Shown here piece after piece: positions 37,615 to 47,459 of a stretch of DNA of 64,000 nt. The first letter of the stretch is position 1. Each line of letters begins with the position of its first letter. The DNA comes from Rhizobium sp. (lineage in GTDB: Bacteria > Pseudomonadota > Alphaproteobacteria > Rhizobiales > Rhizobiaceae): positions 119,138 to 183,137 of the forward strand of contig DPXQ01000158.1 in NCBI GenBank assembly GCA_003527225.1, read 5' to 3'. The notes beneath the pieces were generated by a model. It ran no database searches, was not told the DNA's origin, and worked only from the letters and a program-made list of their open reading frames with translations. The translations under genes and the position numbers were made by a program.

Positions 37615-38043
37615 TCAAGGGTAGATGACACCCTTGCGCAGGATGATATTGGCGTAGAGACGAGGCTCTCCCGTCTGGACGACGGCATGGGCCGCGCGGA
37701 CCCGGTCGTAGAAGGCCGAGCCGACCAGCGGCGTCACCGTCCGGTCTGGTTCATGGTGCTTGCAGCAGTCGATTATCTCCCGGTGCACGGTATCGGTCCG
37801 GTCGCGGTCTTCTCCGACGGTCGAGCGGAAAATCGCATCAGGAACGAAATCATCGATCGGAAGAACGCTGAGGACGGCGTTCAGAACCGGAAGCAATCCA
37901 TGGCCATCGAGTCGGATCAAGCGTCTCGCATGTTCGACGCCGGGATAATTACCGTCAACGAGGGCGATTTCGTCGCCGTGACCCATGCCCCGCAAGGTGG
38001 CGAGCAGATCAGGTCCCAGAAGCGGGTCAAGTCCCTTCAGCAT
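37615..38043 (-). CDS. RbsD/FucU family sugar mutarotase
   Basis: 142 residues. RbsD and FucU interconvert cyclic forms or anomers of ribose and fucose. The start MLKGLDPLLGPDLLATLRGMGHGDEIALVDGNYPG contains the conserved His and Asp of this fold; RLIRLDGHGLLPVLNAVLSVLPID follows. Closest in look to FucU (140 residues). It begins inside the 3' end of the ROK regulator gene (17-base overlap), so it is co-expressed with it. In this setting fructose (furanose/pyranose or anomers) is the likely substrate, an inference. Confidence 0.88.
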   Translation of the reverse strand: MLKGLDPLLGPDLLATLRGMGHGDEIALVDGNYPGVEHARRLIRLDGHGLLPVLNAVLSVLPIDDFVPDAIFRSTVGEDRDRTDTVHREIIDCCKHHEPDRTVTPLVGSAFYDRVRAAHAVVQTGEPRLYANIILRKGVIYP

Positions 38044-39274
38044 GCTCGATATCCTTGAATAGAACCGTCTGGTCGGTGAGGTAGCGGGCGAAGATCGGCA
38101 GGCTGGCGCCGCCGATTGCCCGCGCCTGGCTCCCGACTGCGCCCTCGATGATGTCAGGCATCTGAATCCCCTGAAGATCGAGCCGGCCAACCGCGTCAAG
38201 CGTTGCTTTGACCAGGCGCTTGCGCACCCAGGCTGGAAATCCGCCGTCGATGACGGCCGCCGAGAAGTCGACGATGGATGAGGCCGCGACGATTGCCTGG
38301 GCAATGGCCTCTGCACTGTCCTGTATCCATATTTCCAGCGGTTCGCCGAAGTCGATCCAATCGTCGGCAGCATACCAGAGGGGTTGAGGGTCGATCCCGC
38401 GTTCCCGCAGAAGGTTCTCCAGAACGAAAATCGAGGCGATCTCCAGCAGCTGCCGGGTTTCGCCCTGTTTGTTGCGCACCGGCAAGGGGCCGATCGCGCC
38501 GGCGGTTCCGGTCCGTCCGACGAAGACCGCCGAGTTGAGCACGATGCCGCCGCCCATGAACGATCCGACGTAGAAATAGACGAAATCCGGGTAGCGCGGG
38601 CCGACGCCGAACACGAGTTCGGCACCGCAAGCGCTCGTCGCATCGTTTTGCAGATAGAACGGGTAGGGCACCCGGGCGATGACCCCCGCCTGCAGGTCGA
38701 AGTTGCGCCAGGCATCCATCGCGCCGGGAGGCGCGCCGACTTCCTCTGCCCAGTTCCAGAGCTCGAAAGGTGCGGCGATGCCGACGCCTGCGACATTCGC
38801 CTTCTGCTCGGGAGACATCTTGGCCTCGATCTCGGCGATGCCGCCGGTGATGAAGGAGAGAATGTTCCCCGGCTCCGGATACCGGTATGTCCGGTGCAAC
38901 TGAAGCCTGATCCGCCCGACAAAATCCATCAGGACGAGATCGGCGCTCCGCCGGCCGATCTTGACGCCGAAGGAAAAAACGGCGTCCGGATTGAGATACA
39001 TGGGAATGGAGGGCTGGCCGACCCGCCCGCGGATGGGCTTGCCGCGGATCAGCAACTGGTCCTTTTCCAGCGCCCGCATGATCACCGACACCGTCTGCGC
39101 CGAAAGTCCGGTCTTGCGCGCGATGTCCGCCTTCGAAAGTCCGCTCTGGCGCCTGACGACCGAAAGCACGAGGCGCTCGTTGTAGGCTCGAACCCGTACC
39201 TGATTGGCGCCCCCGCCCGCGCTCACATACTCGGGCAGATCGGCTATCGGCGCTGGATTTTCCGTCAATGGCAT
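38027..39274 (-). CDS. frcR: ROK-family transcriptional regulator, FrcR-like
   Basis: 415 residues. The N-terminal winged helix-turn-helix (ERLVLSVVRRQSGLSKADIARKTGLSAQTVSVIMRALEKDQLL) precedes a ROK sugar-binding domain (VAGVGIAAPFELW, QNDATSACGAELVFG, GSFMGGGIVLNSAVFVG). The ATP-phosphate loop is replaced by SFGVKIGRRSADLVLMD, so it is a regulator, not a kinase. The CxCGxxGC zinc motif is absent. It is divergent from frcB as in S. meliloti frcR. Fructose or a phosphorylated form is the presumed effector. Confidence 0.88.
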   Translation of the reverse strand: MPLTENPAPIADLPEYVSAGGGANQVRVRAYNERLVLSVVRRQSGLSKADIARKTGLSAQTVSVIMRALEKDQLLIRGKPIRGRVGQPSIPMYLNPDAVFSFGVKIGRRSADLVLMDFVGRIRLQLHRTYRYPEPGNILSFITGGIAEIEAKMSPEQKANVAGVGIAAPFELWNWAEEVGAPPGAMDAWRNFDLQAGVIARVPYPFYLQNDATSACGAELVFGVGPRYPDFVYFYVGSFMGGGIVLNSAVFVGRTGTAGAIGPLPVRNKQGETRQLLEIASIFVLENLLRERGIDPQPLWYAADDWIDFGEPLEIWIQDSAEAIAQAIVAASSIVDFSAAVIDGGFPAWVRKRLVKATLDAVGRLDLQGIQMPDIIEGAVGSQARAIGGASLPIFARYLTDQTVLFKDIEHAEGT

Positions 39275-39340
39275 GGCTGCTCCTCCTTCGCCCGGACCTC
39301 CGCGCCGCTTGATGCACTATTTGGCAGAGAATGTCACATC

Positions 39341-39398
39341 GAATTAATAATTCAACTGGATTTATTTATTGACACCGTCAATTTTCTGATGTTCTAAA
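39341..39398 (+). promoter_or_regulatory. frcB promoter with overlapping inverted repeats, candidate FrcR operator
   Basis: A -35 TTGACA (39369-39374) and a -10 of TCTAAA (39393-39398, spacing 18) or TTCTAA (spacing 17) fit frcB. The -35 lies inside an inverted repeat ATTGAC-ACC-GTCAAT (39368-39382). A second dyad, GAATT-AAT-AATTC (39341-39353), lies 28 bases upstream. Two AT-rich dyads over a divergent promoter match ROK-type repression. Confidence 0.65.
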
Positions 39399-39513
39399 TA
39401 GCGCGTGGAGGAAAGGCGGGCCGGTCTATCGGACGCCATCGGGGCGCGAGGAGCGCCCGGACCGACATTTGCGGCCGGAAGAACCGGCTGTCACATTTTT
39501 TCGGGAGGAAAAC

Positions 39514-40539
39514 ATGAGAAAGTCCCTTATTACCGCTGCCATGTCGGCTTTGGCGCTCGGCGTCGTCTTTGCCGCCCCTGCCCGCGCCGAAGGCGTGTCG
39601 GCATGCCTGATCACGAAGACCGATACCAATCCCTTTTTCGTCAAGATGAAGGAAGGCGCGACCGCCAAGGCCGCTGAACTCGGTGTCGACCTGAAATCCT
39701 ATGCCGGCAAGATCGACGGCGACAGCGAAAGCCAGGTCGCGGCCATCGAAACCTGCATCGCCGACGGGGCCAAGGGTATCCTGCTGACGGCCTCGGACAC
39801 CAAGGGCATCGTTCCTGCGGTCCAGAAAGCTCGCGATGCCGGTCTTCTGGTCATTGCGCTCGATACGCCCCTCGAGCCGATCGACGCGGCCGACCAGACC
39901 TTTGCGACAGATAACCTTCTTGCCGGCAAGCTGATTGGGCAGTGGGCTGCAGCAACGCTGGGCGACAAGGCAAAGGACGCTCGCGTCGCTTTCCTTGACT
40001 TGACCCCCTCCCAGCCGAGCGTCGACGTTCTTCGCGACCAGGGTTTCATGATCGGCTTTGGCATCGACCCGAAGGATCCCAACAAGATCGGCGATGAAGA
40101 CGACCCGCGCGTGGTTGGCCATGACGTGACCAACGGCAACGAGGAAGGAGGACGGTCCGCCATGGAAAACCTTCTCCAGAAGGATCCGACAATCAACGTC
40201 GTGCACACGATCAACGAACCGGCGGCTGCGGGCGCCTATGAGGCGCTCAAGGCCTTGGGCAAGGAAAAAGACGTGCTTATCGTGTCCGTCGACGGCGGGT
40301 GCCCGGGCGTCAAGAATGTCGCCGAAGGTGTTATCGGCGCGACGTCGCAACAATACCCGCTTCTGATGGCGTCCATGGGCATCGAGGCGATCAAGAAGTT
40401 CGCCGATACCGGCGAGAAGCCGGCCGCGACCGAAGGCAAGAACTTCTTCGATACCGGCGTCGCGCTCGTGACCGACAAGCCGACTGCTGGCGTCGAGTCG
40501 ATCGACACCAAGACCGGCATGGACAAGTGCTGGGGCTGA
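39514..40539 (+). CDS. frcB: Fructose ABC transporter periplasmic binding protein
   Basis: 341 residues. The signal peptide [26 protein letters not shown] is followed by a type I sugar-binding fold (Peripla_BP_4), with [35 protein letters not shown] and [12 protein letters not shown]. It binds fructose (S. meliloti FrcB also binds ribose and mannose) and delivers it to FrcC. GGGAGGAA lies upstream of ATG 39514. It precedes frcCAK with a 187-base gap that includes a hairpin, as usual for an abundant binding protein. Confidence 0.92.
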   Translation: MRKSLITAAMSALALGVVFAAPARAEGVSACLITKTDTNPFFVKMKEGATAKAAELGVDLKSYAGKIDGDSESQVAAIETCIADGAKGILLTASDTKGIVPAVQKARDAGLLVIALDTPLEPIDAADQTFATDNLLAGKLIGQWAAATLGDKAKDARVAFLDLTPSQPSVDVLRDQGFMIGFGIDPKDPNKIGDEDDPRVVGHDVTNGNEEGGRSAMENLLQKDPTINVVHTINEPAAAGAYEALKALGKEKDVLIVSVDGGCPGVKNVAEGVIGATSQQYPLLMASMGIEAIKKFADTGEKPAATEGKNFFDTGVALVTDKPTAGVESIDTKTGMDKCWG

Positions 40540-40563
40540 CCTAATCAGTCATTGCCTGACCTT

Positions 40564-40587
40564 GAAGGGCGGCCTCGGCCGCTCTTC
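40564..40587 (+). promoter_or_regulatory. Intercistronic hairpin after frcB
   Basis: A 9-bp stem (40564-40572 with 40579-40587, one wobble) and 6-base loop with no T-run, 25 bases after the frcB stop. Such hairpins protect the binding-protein message and lower expression of downstream permease genes. Confidence 0.6.
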
Positions 40588-40726
40588 TGATAAATGGCGG
40601 GATTTTTGACACACGTCGCGAAACATGCGCTGATTTCATCGCCGTTTGCCTCTTCGGATGGATGCCATCCGGACGATAATTCTGGCCAGGAAGCCCTACG
40701 GGATGGGTTCAGTCGGGAGAATTTCC

Positions 40727-41809
40727 ATGAGCGAGCCACAAACAGCCGCACAACCGCATCACGATTTTGAAAAGGTCCTGTCCGGCAGTTCGACGCAGGT
40801 CGCGTCGTTCGAAAGCCATGACAAGACGCTGATCCAGAAATTCCAGCACTTTCTGCATTCCAGTCCGGCGGCCGTTCCGCTCATCGTGCTGGTCCTGTCA
40901 CTGGTTGTCTTTGGCGTCGTGCTGGGTGGAAAATTCTTCTCCGCATTCACCCTGACGCTGATCCTTCAGCAGGTTGCGATCGTCGGTATCGTCGGCGCCG
41001 CCCAGACGCTTGTGATCCTGACGGCCGGCATCGACTTGTCCGTCGGTGCGATCATGGTGCTCTCGTCGGTTGTTATGGGGCAATTCGCCTTTCGCTATGG
41101 GCTTCCCCCGACATTTGCGGTGTTCTGCGGCTTTGCAGTCGGTGCTGCCTGCGGCTTTATCAACGGCGTGCTGGTTGCCCGCATGAAACTGCCGCCCTTC
41201 ATCGTGACGCTCGGTATGTGGCAGATCGTGCTCGCATCGAACTTCCTCTATTCGGCCAACGAGACGATCCGTTCACAGGACATCTCGCAGCAGGCGCCTA
41301 TCCTGCAGTTCTTCGGCCAGAACCTGCGCATCGGCAGCGCGGTATTCACCTATGGCGTCATTGTCATGGTGCTGCTGGTGGCGCTGCTCTGGTATGTGCT
41401 GAACCACACCGCCTGGGGCCGGCATGTCTATGCGGTGGGCGATGACCCGGAAGCCGCGGAACTGGCGGGCGTCAACGTCAAGCGCATGCTGGTTTCCGTC
41501 TATACCCTGTCGGGCCTGATCTGCGCGCTGGCAGGCTGGGCCTTGATCGGCCGCATTGGATCGGTTTCGCCGACGGCAGGGCAATTTGCCAACATTGAAT
41601 CGATCACCGCCGTGGTGATCGGCGGCATATCGCTGTTCGGCGGTCGCGGTTCCATCCTCGGCATGTTGTTCGGCGCACTGATCGTCGGCGTCTTCTCACT
41701 GGGACTTCGCTTGATCGGCACCGATCCGCAATGGACCTATCTCTTGATCGGCGTCCTCATCATCTCCGCCGTGGCAATCGACCAGTGGATCAGAAAGGTA
41801 GCAGGCTGA
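40727..41809 (+). CDS. frcC: Fructose ABC transporter permease
   Basis: 360 residues. A ~65-residue hydrophilic N-terminus precedes eight to ten membrane helices of the RbsC type. TLVILTAGIDLSVGAIM and the EAAELAGVNVKRMLVSVYTLSGLICALAGW loop, which docks with the ATPase, are present. The ATG at 40727 follows GGGAGA. It overlaps frcA by one base (TGATG). Confidence 0.92.
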   Translation: MSEPQTAAQPHHDFEKVLSGSSTQVASFESHDKTLIQKFQHFLHSSPAAVPLIVLVLSLVVFGVVLGGKFFSAFTLTLILQQVAIVGIVGAAQTLVILTAGIDLSVGAIMVLSSVVMGQFAFRYGLPPTFAVFCGFAVGAACGFINGVLVARMKLPPFIVTLGMWQIVLASNFLYSANETIRSQDISQQAPILQFFGQNLRIGSAVFTYGVIVMVLLVALLWYVLNHTAWGRHVYAVGDDPEAAELAGVNVKRMLVSVYTLSGLICALAGWALIGRIGSVSPTAGQFANIESITAVVIGGISLFGGRGSILGMLFGALIVGVFSLGLRLIGTDPQWTYLLIGVLIISAVAIDQWIRKVAG

Positions 41810-42591
41810 TGGCAAACGAACCCATTCTCACTGCACGCGGTCTCGTAAAGCGCTATGGCCGGGTCACCGCGCTCGACAATGCCGATTTCGACCTTTACCC
41901 GGGCGAAATCCTCGCGGTTATCGGCGACAACGGTGCTGGTAAGTCGTCCATGATCAAGGCCATTTCCGGCGCGATCGTGCCGGACGAGGGCGAAATCCGC
42001 CTGGAGGGGAAGCCGGTCGGTTTCCGTTCGCCGATCGAGGCGCGCAAGGCCGGAATCGAGACCGTCTACCAGAATCTCGCGCTGTCACCGGCACTCTCGA
42101 TCGCCGACAACATGTTTCTCGGCCGCGAGCTGCGAAAGCCCGGTGTCATGGGCCGGTGGTTCCGCAAGCTCGACCGGCCGGCGATGGAAAAGATCGCCAG
42201 GGACAAGCTCTCGGAGCTCGGACTGATGACGATCCAGAACATCAATCAGGCAGTCGAAACCCTGTCCGGAGGGCAGCGGCAGGGGGTAGCGGTCGCGCGC
42301 GCGGCAGCCTTCGGATCGAAGGTCATCATTCTCGACGAGCCGACGGCAGCCCTGGGTGTCAAGGAATCGCGGCGCGTGCTGGAGCTTATTCTGGAGGTGC
42401 GATCGCGCGGCCTTCCCATAGTGCTGATCTCACACAACATGCCGCATGTTTTCGAGGTCGCCGACCGGATTCATATTCATCGGCTCGGTAAGCGGCTGTG
42501 CGTGATCAATCCGAAAGACTATACGATGGCTGATGCCGTCGCCTTCATGACCGGAGCCCGCACGGCGCCTGATGCGGATATGGCTGCATGA
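41809..42591 (+). CDS. frcA: Fructose ABC transporter ATP-binding protein
   Basis: 260 residues, a single nucleotide-binding domain, unlike the doubled RbsA type. Walker A GDNGAGKSSM, Q-loop VYQNLAL, signature LSGGQRQG, Walker B VIILDEPTAAL and the switch histidine in LISHN. The S. meliloti FrcA is also a single-domain protein. It overlaps frcC by one base and frcK by four. Confidence 0.93.
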   Translation: MANEPILTARGLVKRYGRVTALDNADFDLYPGEILAVIGDNGAGKSSMIKAISGAIVPDEGEIRLEGKPVGFRSPIEARKAGIETVYQNLALSPALSIADNMFLGRELRKPGVMGRWFRKLDRPAMEKIARDKLSELGLMTIQNINQAVETLSGGQRQGVAVARAAAFGSKVIILDEPTAALGVKESRRVLELILEVRSRGLPIVLISHNMPHVFEVADRIHIHRLGKRLCVINPKDYTMADAVAFMTGARTAPDADMAA

Positions 42592-43211
42592 CGACCACGC
42601 CGACGGCTCTTGCCGACGAGATTCTGCGGCAGGCGGGTGATCGCCCGCGCTTCCTCGTCGCGATCGCCGGACCTCCGGGGTCGGGAAAATCGACGCTCGC
42701 GGAACTGCTTGCGGAGATTCTGACAGCACGTGGGGAGCTCTCGGTCGTCTTGCCCATGGATGGCTTCCATATGGACAATACGGTCCTCGCGGAGAAAGGC
42801 CTGCTCGCCCGAAAGGGCGCGCCGGAAACCTTCGACGTGCGCGGCTTCGTCGATATCTTGCGGGCTGTCAGATCGGGCGGAGAGGTGCTGGTTCCCGTGT
42901 TTGACCGTAGTCGGGAGATCGCGATTGCGGCCGCCCGCTCGATTGCCCCGCGCCATCGCATCGTCCTCATCGAGGGCAACTATCTCCTGCTTGATGAAGA
43001 GCCGTGGACGAGCCTTGAAGGCCTGTTCGATCTTTCCATCCTGATCGCACCGCCGGAGAAGGTCCTAGCCGATCGGCTTGTTGCTCGCTGGCGGCGTTTC
43101 GGCCTCGACGCGGCGGAAATCACGGCGAAGGTCGAGGGAAACGACCTCCCCAACGGCCGTATCGTTCTCGCAAAAAGCCGCCCGGCCGACCTCGTCATAT
43201 CCGGCTTCTAG
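42588..43211 (+). CDS. frcK: P-loop sugar/nucleoside kinase, FrcK-like
   Basis: 207 residues. Walker A AGPPGSGKST (28-37), MDGFHMDN, and a uridine-kinase/pantothenate-kinase-like fold with the EGNYLLLDE motif. In S. meliloti the frcK product is associated with the fructose transporter, but fructose is phosphorylated by a separate PfkB-type fructokinase, as is probably also the case here (the gene at 49932). The substrate of FrcK is therefore unclear. Confidence 0.85.
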   Translation: MTTTPTALADEILRQAGDRPRFLVAIAGPPGSGKSTLAELLAEILTARGELSVVLPMDGFHMDNTVLAEKGLLARKGAPETFDVRGFVDILRAVRSGGEVLVPVFDRSREIAIAAARSIAPRHRIVLIEGNYLLLDEEPWTSLEGLFDLSILIAPPEKVLADRLVARWRRFGLDAAEITAKVEGNDLPNGRIVLAKSRPADLVISGF

Positions 43212-43497
43212 TCGTCCCCTCCCTGGCCACATGGCAGCGCGGGTCAGGACCGCTCGCCCTATGGGTAGTGCAGGAGCCGCGGAAATTTATGAAATTCTAA
43301 AGATTTAAGAACCACTTAACTCAGCGACGCGTAAAATTCGACCAATTTGCTTTAGTCAATTTCAGGTTGCCTTTGGTACTACCCATGCATGAGCTGGTAT
43401 CTGGATCATTCGCCGCTCGCACAGCACGTTGCGAGGGCAGGAGGATCGGGGTGCGGCTCGATAGCGTGGACGACGACACTGTGCCAAGGAGCAGGAC

Positions 43498-43890
43498 ATG
43501 ACCATCTTGATTGTTGAAGACAACGCGACGAACGCGATGATCCTCAAGCACCTTGCCAGGAAGGTCACCGACGAGGAAATCCTCGTCGAATCGGACGCTA
43601 TCCGCGCGCTTACGCTCTGCCACAATACCTTGTTCGACATGCTGATCGTGGATCAGATCCTGCCCGGAATGACCGGCCTGCAATTCGTAAGCAAGATCAG
43701 GATGATGCAGCGCTACGACGCGGTGCCGATCGCCATGGTCACCGCCGATCAGGAACCGAAGCTGCGGGCAAATGCCCTGGAAGCCGGCGTTACGGACTTC
43801 CTGACCAAGCCCGTGGAGGCTGTCGCCTTCCGGCACCTGCTTACGTCCTATCTTGACCGCCGCGTATCGGCCTCGGCTATCGCCGGCTGA
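43498..43890 (+). CDS. Single-domain response regulator (CheY-like)
   Basis: 130 residues, a receiver domain only: [12 protein letters not shown] (acidic pocket), phosphoacceptor Asp in [13 protein letters not shown], Thr/Ala switch in AMVTAD, and Lys in FLTKPV. First of a signalling operon with a small ORF, a hybrid kinase with HPt, and an HD-GYP protein. It could be a phosphate sink or the adaptor between HPt and another target. Confidence 0.9.
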   Translation: MTILIVEDNATNAMILKHLARKVTDEEILVESDAIRALTLCHNTLFDMLIVDQILPGMTGLQFVSKIRMMQRYDAVPIAMVTADQEPKLRANALEAGVTDFLTKPVEAVAFRHLLTSYLDRRVSASAIAG

Positions 43891-43913
43891 GCTTGCCGAT
43901 TGCATCCCGGGAA

Positions 43914-44045
43914 ATGAGCATGAAATCCATCATAGCCGCACAACCGGTCAAAGTATCTTCCCTGCACGCTGTGCGTACCGACTCTGGCGCGAAAAACAGC
44001 ACAGTCCCGGTTTCGCAATTCAGCGAAAACGAGGTTGCCGAGTGA
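43914..44045 (+). CDS. Small ORF between receiver and hybrid kinase genes, GTGA-coupled
   Basis: 43 codons, starting [20 protein letters not shown] and ending [10 protein letters not shown]. It has ATG starts at 43914 and 43920, 23-29 bases after the receiver stop, with CGGGAA upstream of the second. Its TGA overlaps the GTG start of the hybrid kinase (GTGA at 44042-44045), the overlap expected of translational coupling. The product is hydrophilic with no signal peptide or motif. It may be a real microprotein acting on the kinase or only a leader ORF. Confidence 0.5.
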   Translation: MSMKSIIAAQPVKVSSLHAVRTDSGAKNSTVPVSQFSENEVAE

Positions 44046-46267
44046 GAAGCATTGTGCACAGCACCGGAAACATCATGCGCAAGGCCGGCGAAACCACGGT
44101 CATCCTGCAGGTCCTCTCGGCAGTCCTACTGGTCGTGCTCGTGTTCCTCTTTGTCGATATCTCCCGCCAGTTCCGCATTCTGCACGATGACATCCGCGAT
44201 GACGCCGTCTGGTCGATTTTCCAGCTCGACCGGGAAGCCCGTGCACTTGCCGTGAGCGTGGCCGTGCCGGCTGCGTCCTCATCCGATACCCCTTTCGAGG
44301 AACGGGCCGCGCGATGGACGGCTCTTCGATCGCATGTGTCCGCCGTGCGGGAAGCCCGACTGAACGCCGATCTTCTCGCTGAGCCCACGGTCGGGCGTCT
44401 GCTCGCAGACATATCGGCCGCCATGGCGGACTTGGACCGGTTTTTCGAGGGCGAAGTCTCCGCCGCCAACCTGCAGGAGCTCGGCCAGGCGCTTGCCGTT
44501 CTATCCGCGAGAACCGAGGAGCTGCTGGTCTACGCCCATGCGCAACGGAACGCCGAGCGAGCCTATAGCCGTGCGCTGATCCTTGATCTGGAGAGGACCG
44601 CGGCGATCATGCTCGCCCTGCTGATGGCCTCGGTCGTCTTTCTGGTGGTTACCCTGCGCCGGCAGTTGAAATCAGTCCGCAAGGCCGGGCTCGAACTCGA
44701 AGGCATGACCCAGCGGCTCACCGAGGCCTATGAAGCGGCGGACGCCGGCAACCGTGCCAAGTCGCAATTCATGGCAACCATGGGACATGAGATCCGCACC
44801 CCGCTCAATGCGATCCTCGGCATGGCGGAACTGCTCGAATACTCCGAGCTTCCCGAGGATGCGAGATCGAGCGTCAAGACCATCCGGTCTTCCGGCGAAG
44901 CCCTTCTCGAGGTGATCAACGAAATCCTCGATTACTCGAAGATCGAGCATGGCAAGCTCGAGCTCGAGGAGCGCGCGGTCGATGTACACGCGCTTGCCGA
45001 AACGACCGTCAGCATCATTCGAGGACGCGCCGATGACCACGGCAACGCCATAGTGCTCGACATTCCCGATTCACTCGACGCCCTCTATGTCCGCACTGAT
45101 CCGACCCGGCTTCGCCAGGTTCTCCTCAATCTCCTCAGCAATGCGGTGAAATTCACCAGCAAGGGTACGGTGACGCTGCGGCTGCGCGAATTCTACCGCG
45201 GCGGCAAGCTGATGCTGCGTTTCGAGGTCGAGGATACCGGGATCGGGATCGATGAAACGGGACTGGCCAAGCTTTTCCAGCCGTTTTCCCAGGTCGATGC
45301 GAGCATCAGCCGCAAATATGGCGGCACCGGCCTCGGCCTTACGATCTGCAAGCAGATCGTCGAGAAACTCGGCGGCGAACTTGGCATGAGTAGTACGGTC
45401 GGCGTAGGCAGCATCTTCTGGTTCGAGTTGGCGGTCGTCGCCGTCGGCAAGGACGAGGTCAAGAACCAGTCGGGAACGTCGGACATGTCCGCCAGCCTGC
45501 CGCGCATGCGTATCCTGCTGGTCGAGGACAATCGTGTGAACCAGATGGTCGCGACACGGTTCCTGAGCCGCCTCGGCCAGGATGTCACGATCGCCAACGA
45601 TGGCGCGGAGGCCGTGCAGAGCGCGGCGGACGAGGCCTTCGACCTGATCCTGATGGACATGCAGATGCCCGTCATGGACGGTATCGAGGCCACCCGCAGG
45701 ATCATCGGCGGTGGCGGCCCCTCATCGAATAGCCCGATCGTCGCGATGACCGCGAATGCGTCCGACGACGACCGGCGTCGCTGTATCGAGGCGGGGATGA
45801 CGGGGTTCGAGTCCAAGCCCGTAACCATGAAGAGGCTGCGCAAGGTGATAACTACTTTTTCCGAAGCCACCGTCGACGAAGCGGCGGATCCCCAGGAGGC
45901 GGCCGGCCTGCCGGACCTGGAAGAGGTCGATGTTCCGACGCTTCCGCCCCTGCCCTTCGACGGACTGGACGAGGCTCGCCATTCCGAACTTGTGGACGCA
46001 CTCGGCGAGGATGTCTTCCGGGAACTCGTGGAATCCTTCTTCGATGACGCCGGCGGGCTGATCGGCGAGCTGGCCCATGCGGTTGTCGAGCAAAACGCTG
46101 CGGAAATAGATCGTGTACTGCACACGATCAAAGGCGCGGCGATCAATGTCGGGCTGAGCGACCTTGCGGGTAAGGCGAACGCGCTTCGCGACCAGCAAAC
46201 AACCATCACCGACGTCGAGATACTAACTGACGAAATCGAATCCCTGAAGTTCAAACTGGTGGCCTGA
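44042..46267 (+). CDS. Membrane hybrid sensor histidine kinase with receiver and HPt domains
   Basis: 741 residues from GTG 44042, with GAGG eight bases upstream; the alternative ATG is at 44075. Membrane helices ~19-38 and ~186-204 flank a ~145-residue periplasmic sensor. HisKA has [20 protein letters not shown] with His249. HATPase: [16 protein letters not shown] and GGTGLGLTI. Receiver: [11 protein letters not shown], phospho-Asp in [19 protein letters not shown]. HPt: [12 protein letters not shown] with the acceptor histidine. The His-Asp-His relay probably ends on the operon's receiver or on the HD-GYP protein, whose ATG shares one base with its stop. Confidence 0.93.
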   Translation: MRSIVHSTGNIMRKAGETTVILQVLSAVLLVVLVFLFVDISRQFRILHDDIRDDAVWSIFQLDREARALAVSVAVPAASSSDTPFEERAARWTALRSHVSAVREARLNADLLAEPTVGRLLADISAAMADLDRFFEGEVSAANLQELGQALAVLSARTEELLVYAHAQRNAERAYSRALILDLERTAAIMLALLMASVVFLVVTLRRQLKSVRKAGLELEGMTQRLTEAYEAADAGNRAKSQFMATMGHEIRTPLNAILGMAELLEYSELPEDARSSVKTIRSSGEALLEVINEILDYSKIEHGKLELEERAVDVHALAETTVSIIRGRADDHGNAIVLDIPDSLDALYVRTDPTRLRQVLLNLLSNAVKFTSKGTVTLRLREFYRGGKLMLRFEVEDTGIGIDETGLAKLFQPFSQVDASISRKYGGTGLGLTICKQIVEKLGGELGMSSTVGVGSIFWFELAVVAVGKDEVKNQSGTSDMSASLPRMRILLVEDNRVNQMVATRFLSRLGQDVTIANDGAEAVQSAADEAFDLILMDMQMPVMDGIEATRRIIGGGGPSSNSPIVAMTANASDDDRRRCIEAGMTGFESKPVTMKRLRKVITTFSEATVDEAADPQEAAGLPDLEEVDVPTLPPLPFDGLDEARHSELVDALGEDVFRELVESFFDDAGGLIGELAHAVVEQNAAEIDRVLHTIKGAAINVGLSDLAGKANALRDQQTTITDVEILTDEIESLKFKLVA

Positions 46268-47355
46268 TGGCCATGGAGGCTGCGATGCGTATCCTGCTGG
46301 TGGATGACAACAACACCAATCTGAAGCTCCTGACGAAACTAGTCGGCAAGCTCGACAAGTGCGAAGCGATCCCTTTCGCAAGTCCCGATGCCGTCCTTTC
46401 CGCCTTGCCGGAACTCGATTTCGATATCGCGATCATCGACTACCAGATGCCGGTCTACAACGGCGTCGAACTCTATACGGAAATCGTCCGGTTTGAGAAA
46501 TATGCCGAGGTGCCGGTCATCTTCGTCACCGCCGACAAGGACATGACGACCCGCATGGCAGCCTTGAATGCCGGGGCCATCGACTTCCTGACCAAACCGG
46601 TCAATCCAGTCGAGTTCCAGGCGCGCGTCCAGAATATCGTCAGCCTTGCCCGCGCCCGGCGCCAACTCGCAGATCAGGCGGAATGGCTGCGTCGCGAAGT
46701 CGACCGGGCCGTCGGCGAGCTTCGCCAGCGCGAACAGGAAATCATCCAGCGCCTGACGCTCGCCGCCGGCTACAAGGATCCAGACACGTCCCGCCACACC
46801 CTGCGCGTCGCTGCCTATTCCGAGGCGATCGCTGTCCAACTCGGTCTCACGCCACAGCGGTGCAATGACATCCGCCTGGCCGCGCCGATGCACGATATCG
46901 GCCAGGCCGCCATGCCCGACAAGGTCCTCCTGAAACAGGGACGCCTGACCGAAGCCGAGTATCGCCAGATGCAGGTGAATGCGCAGATCGGAAGCGACAT
47001 CCTGGCGAATTCCCATTCCTCGCTGCTGCAACTTGCATCGGAGATTGCCGCAAGCCACCACGAGCGCTGGGATGGCCAGGGCTACCCCAACCGACTGGCG
47101 GGAGAGGCTATTCCCGTCTCTGGTCGTATCGTATGCATAGCTGACAGTTTTGATGCGCTGACCACGGAGCGGCCCTACAAGCCGGCATGGTCCTTCGAAC
47201 GAACGGTCGAGCATATCGTCAGCCGTGCCGGTTCCCAGTTCGATCCGCAATGCGTTGCTGCCTTCGAGCGCGCGCTCCCGAGGATTCGGGAGGTCATGGA
47301 GAATGACCGCAAGGAGCAGATGCAGGAATCCATCGTAAGTGCCGCCGCTTTCTAG
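46267..47355 (+). CDS. Response regulator with HD-GYP cyclic-di-GMP phosphodiesterase domain
   Basis: 362 residues. N-terminal receiver (ILLVDDNNTNLKLL, phospho-Asp in IAIIDYQMPVYNG, LTKPVNP), a coiled-coil link (~125-165), then an HD-GYP domain: HDIGQAAMPDKVLLKQGRLT and HHERWDGQGYPNRLAGEAIPVSGRI. Such RpfG-like proteins hydrolyse cyclic-di-GMP. The catalytic HD and GYP triads are intact. One-base overlap with the hybrid kinase argues that its phosphorylation state controls second-messenger breakdown, hence motility or biofilm. Confidence 0.95.
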   Translation: MAMEAAMRILLVDDNNTNLKLLTKLVGKLDKCEAIPFASPDAVLSALPELDFDIAIIDYQMPVYNGVELYTEIVRFEKYAEVPVIFVTADKDMTTRMAALNAGAIDFLTKPVNPVEFQARVQNIVSLARARRQLADQAEWLRREVDRAVGELRQREQEIIQRLTLAAGYKDPDTSRHTLRVAAYSEAIAVQLGLTPQRCNDIRLAAPMHDIGQAAMPDKVLLKQGRLTEAEYRQMQVNAQIGSDILANSHSSLLQLASEIAASHHERWDGQGYPNRLAGEAIPVSGRIVCIADSFDALTTERPYKPAWSFERTVEHIVSRAGSQFDPQCVAAFERALPRIREVMENDRKEQMQESIVSAAAF

Positions 47356-47459
47356 GACCCGCGCATCGAAAGCATTCATCGCCGAAAACGTGGTTTTGAC
47401 GGCCGGACGGAACGTGCTATCGACAGCCCGTTGACACCCTGCCCGGAGGTTTGCCTGCC

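Noticed and set aside
38196..39317. Arg-rich minus-strand ORF overlapping frcR
   Set aside because: Out-of-frame shadow of the ROK regulator; Arg/Ser-rich with no domain.
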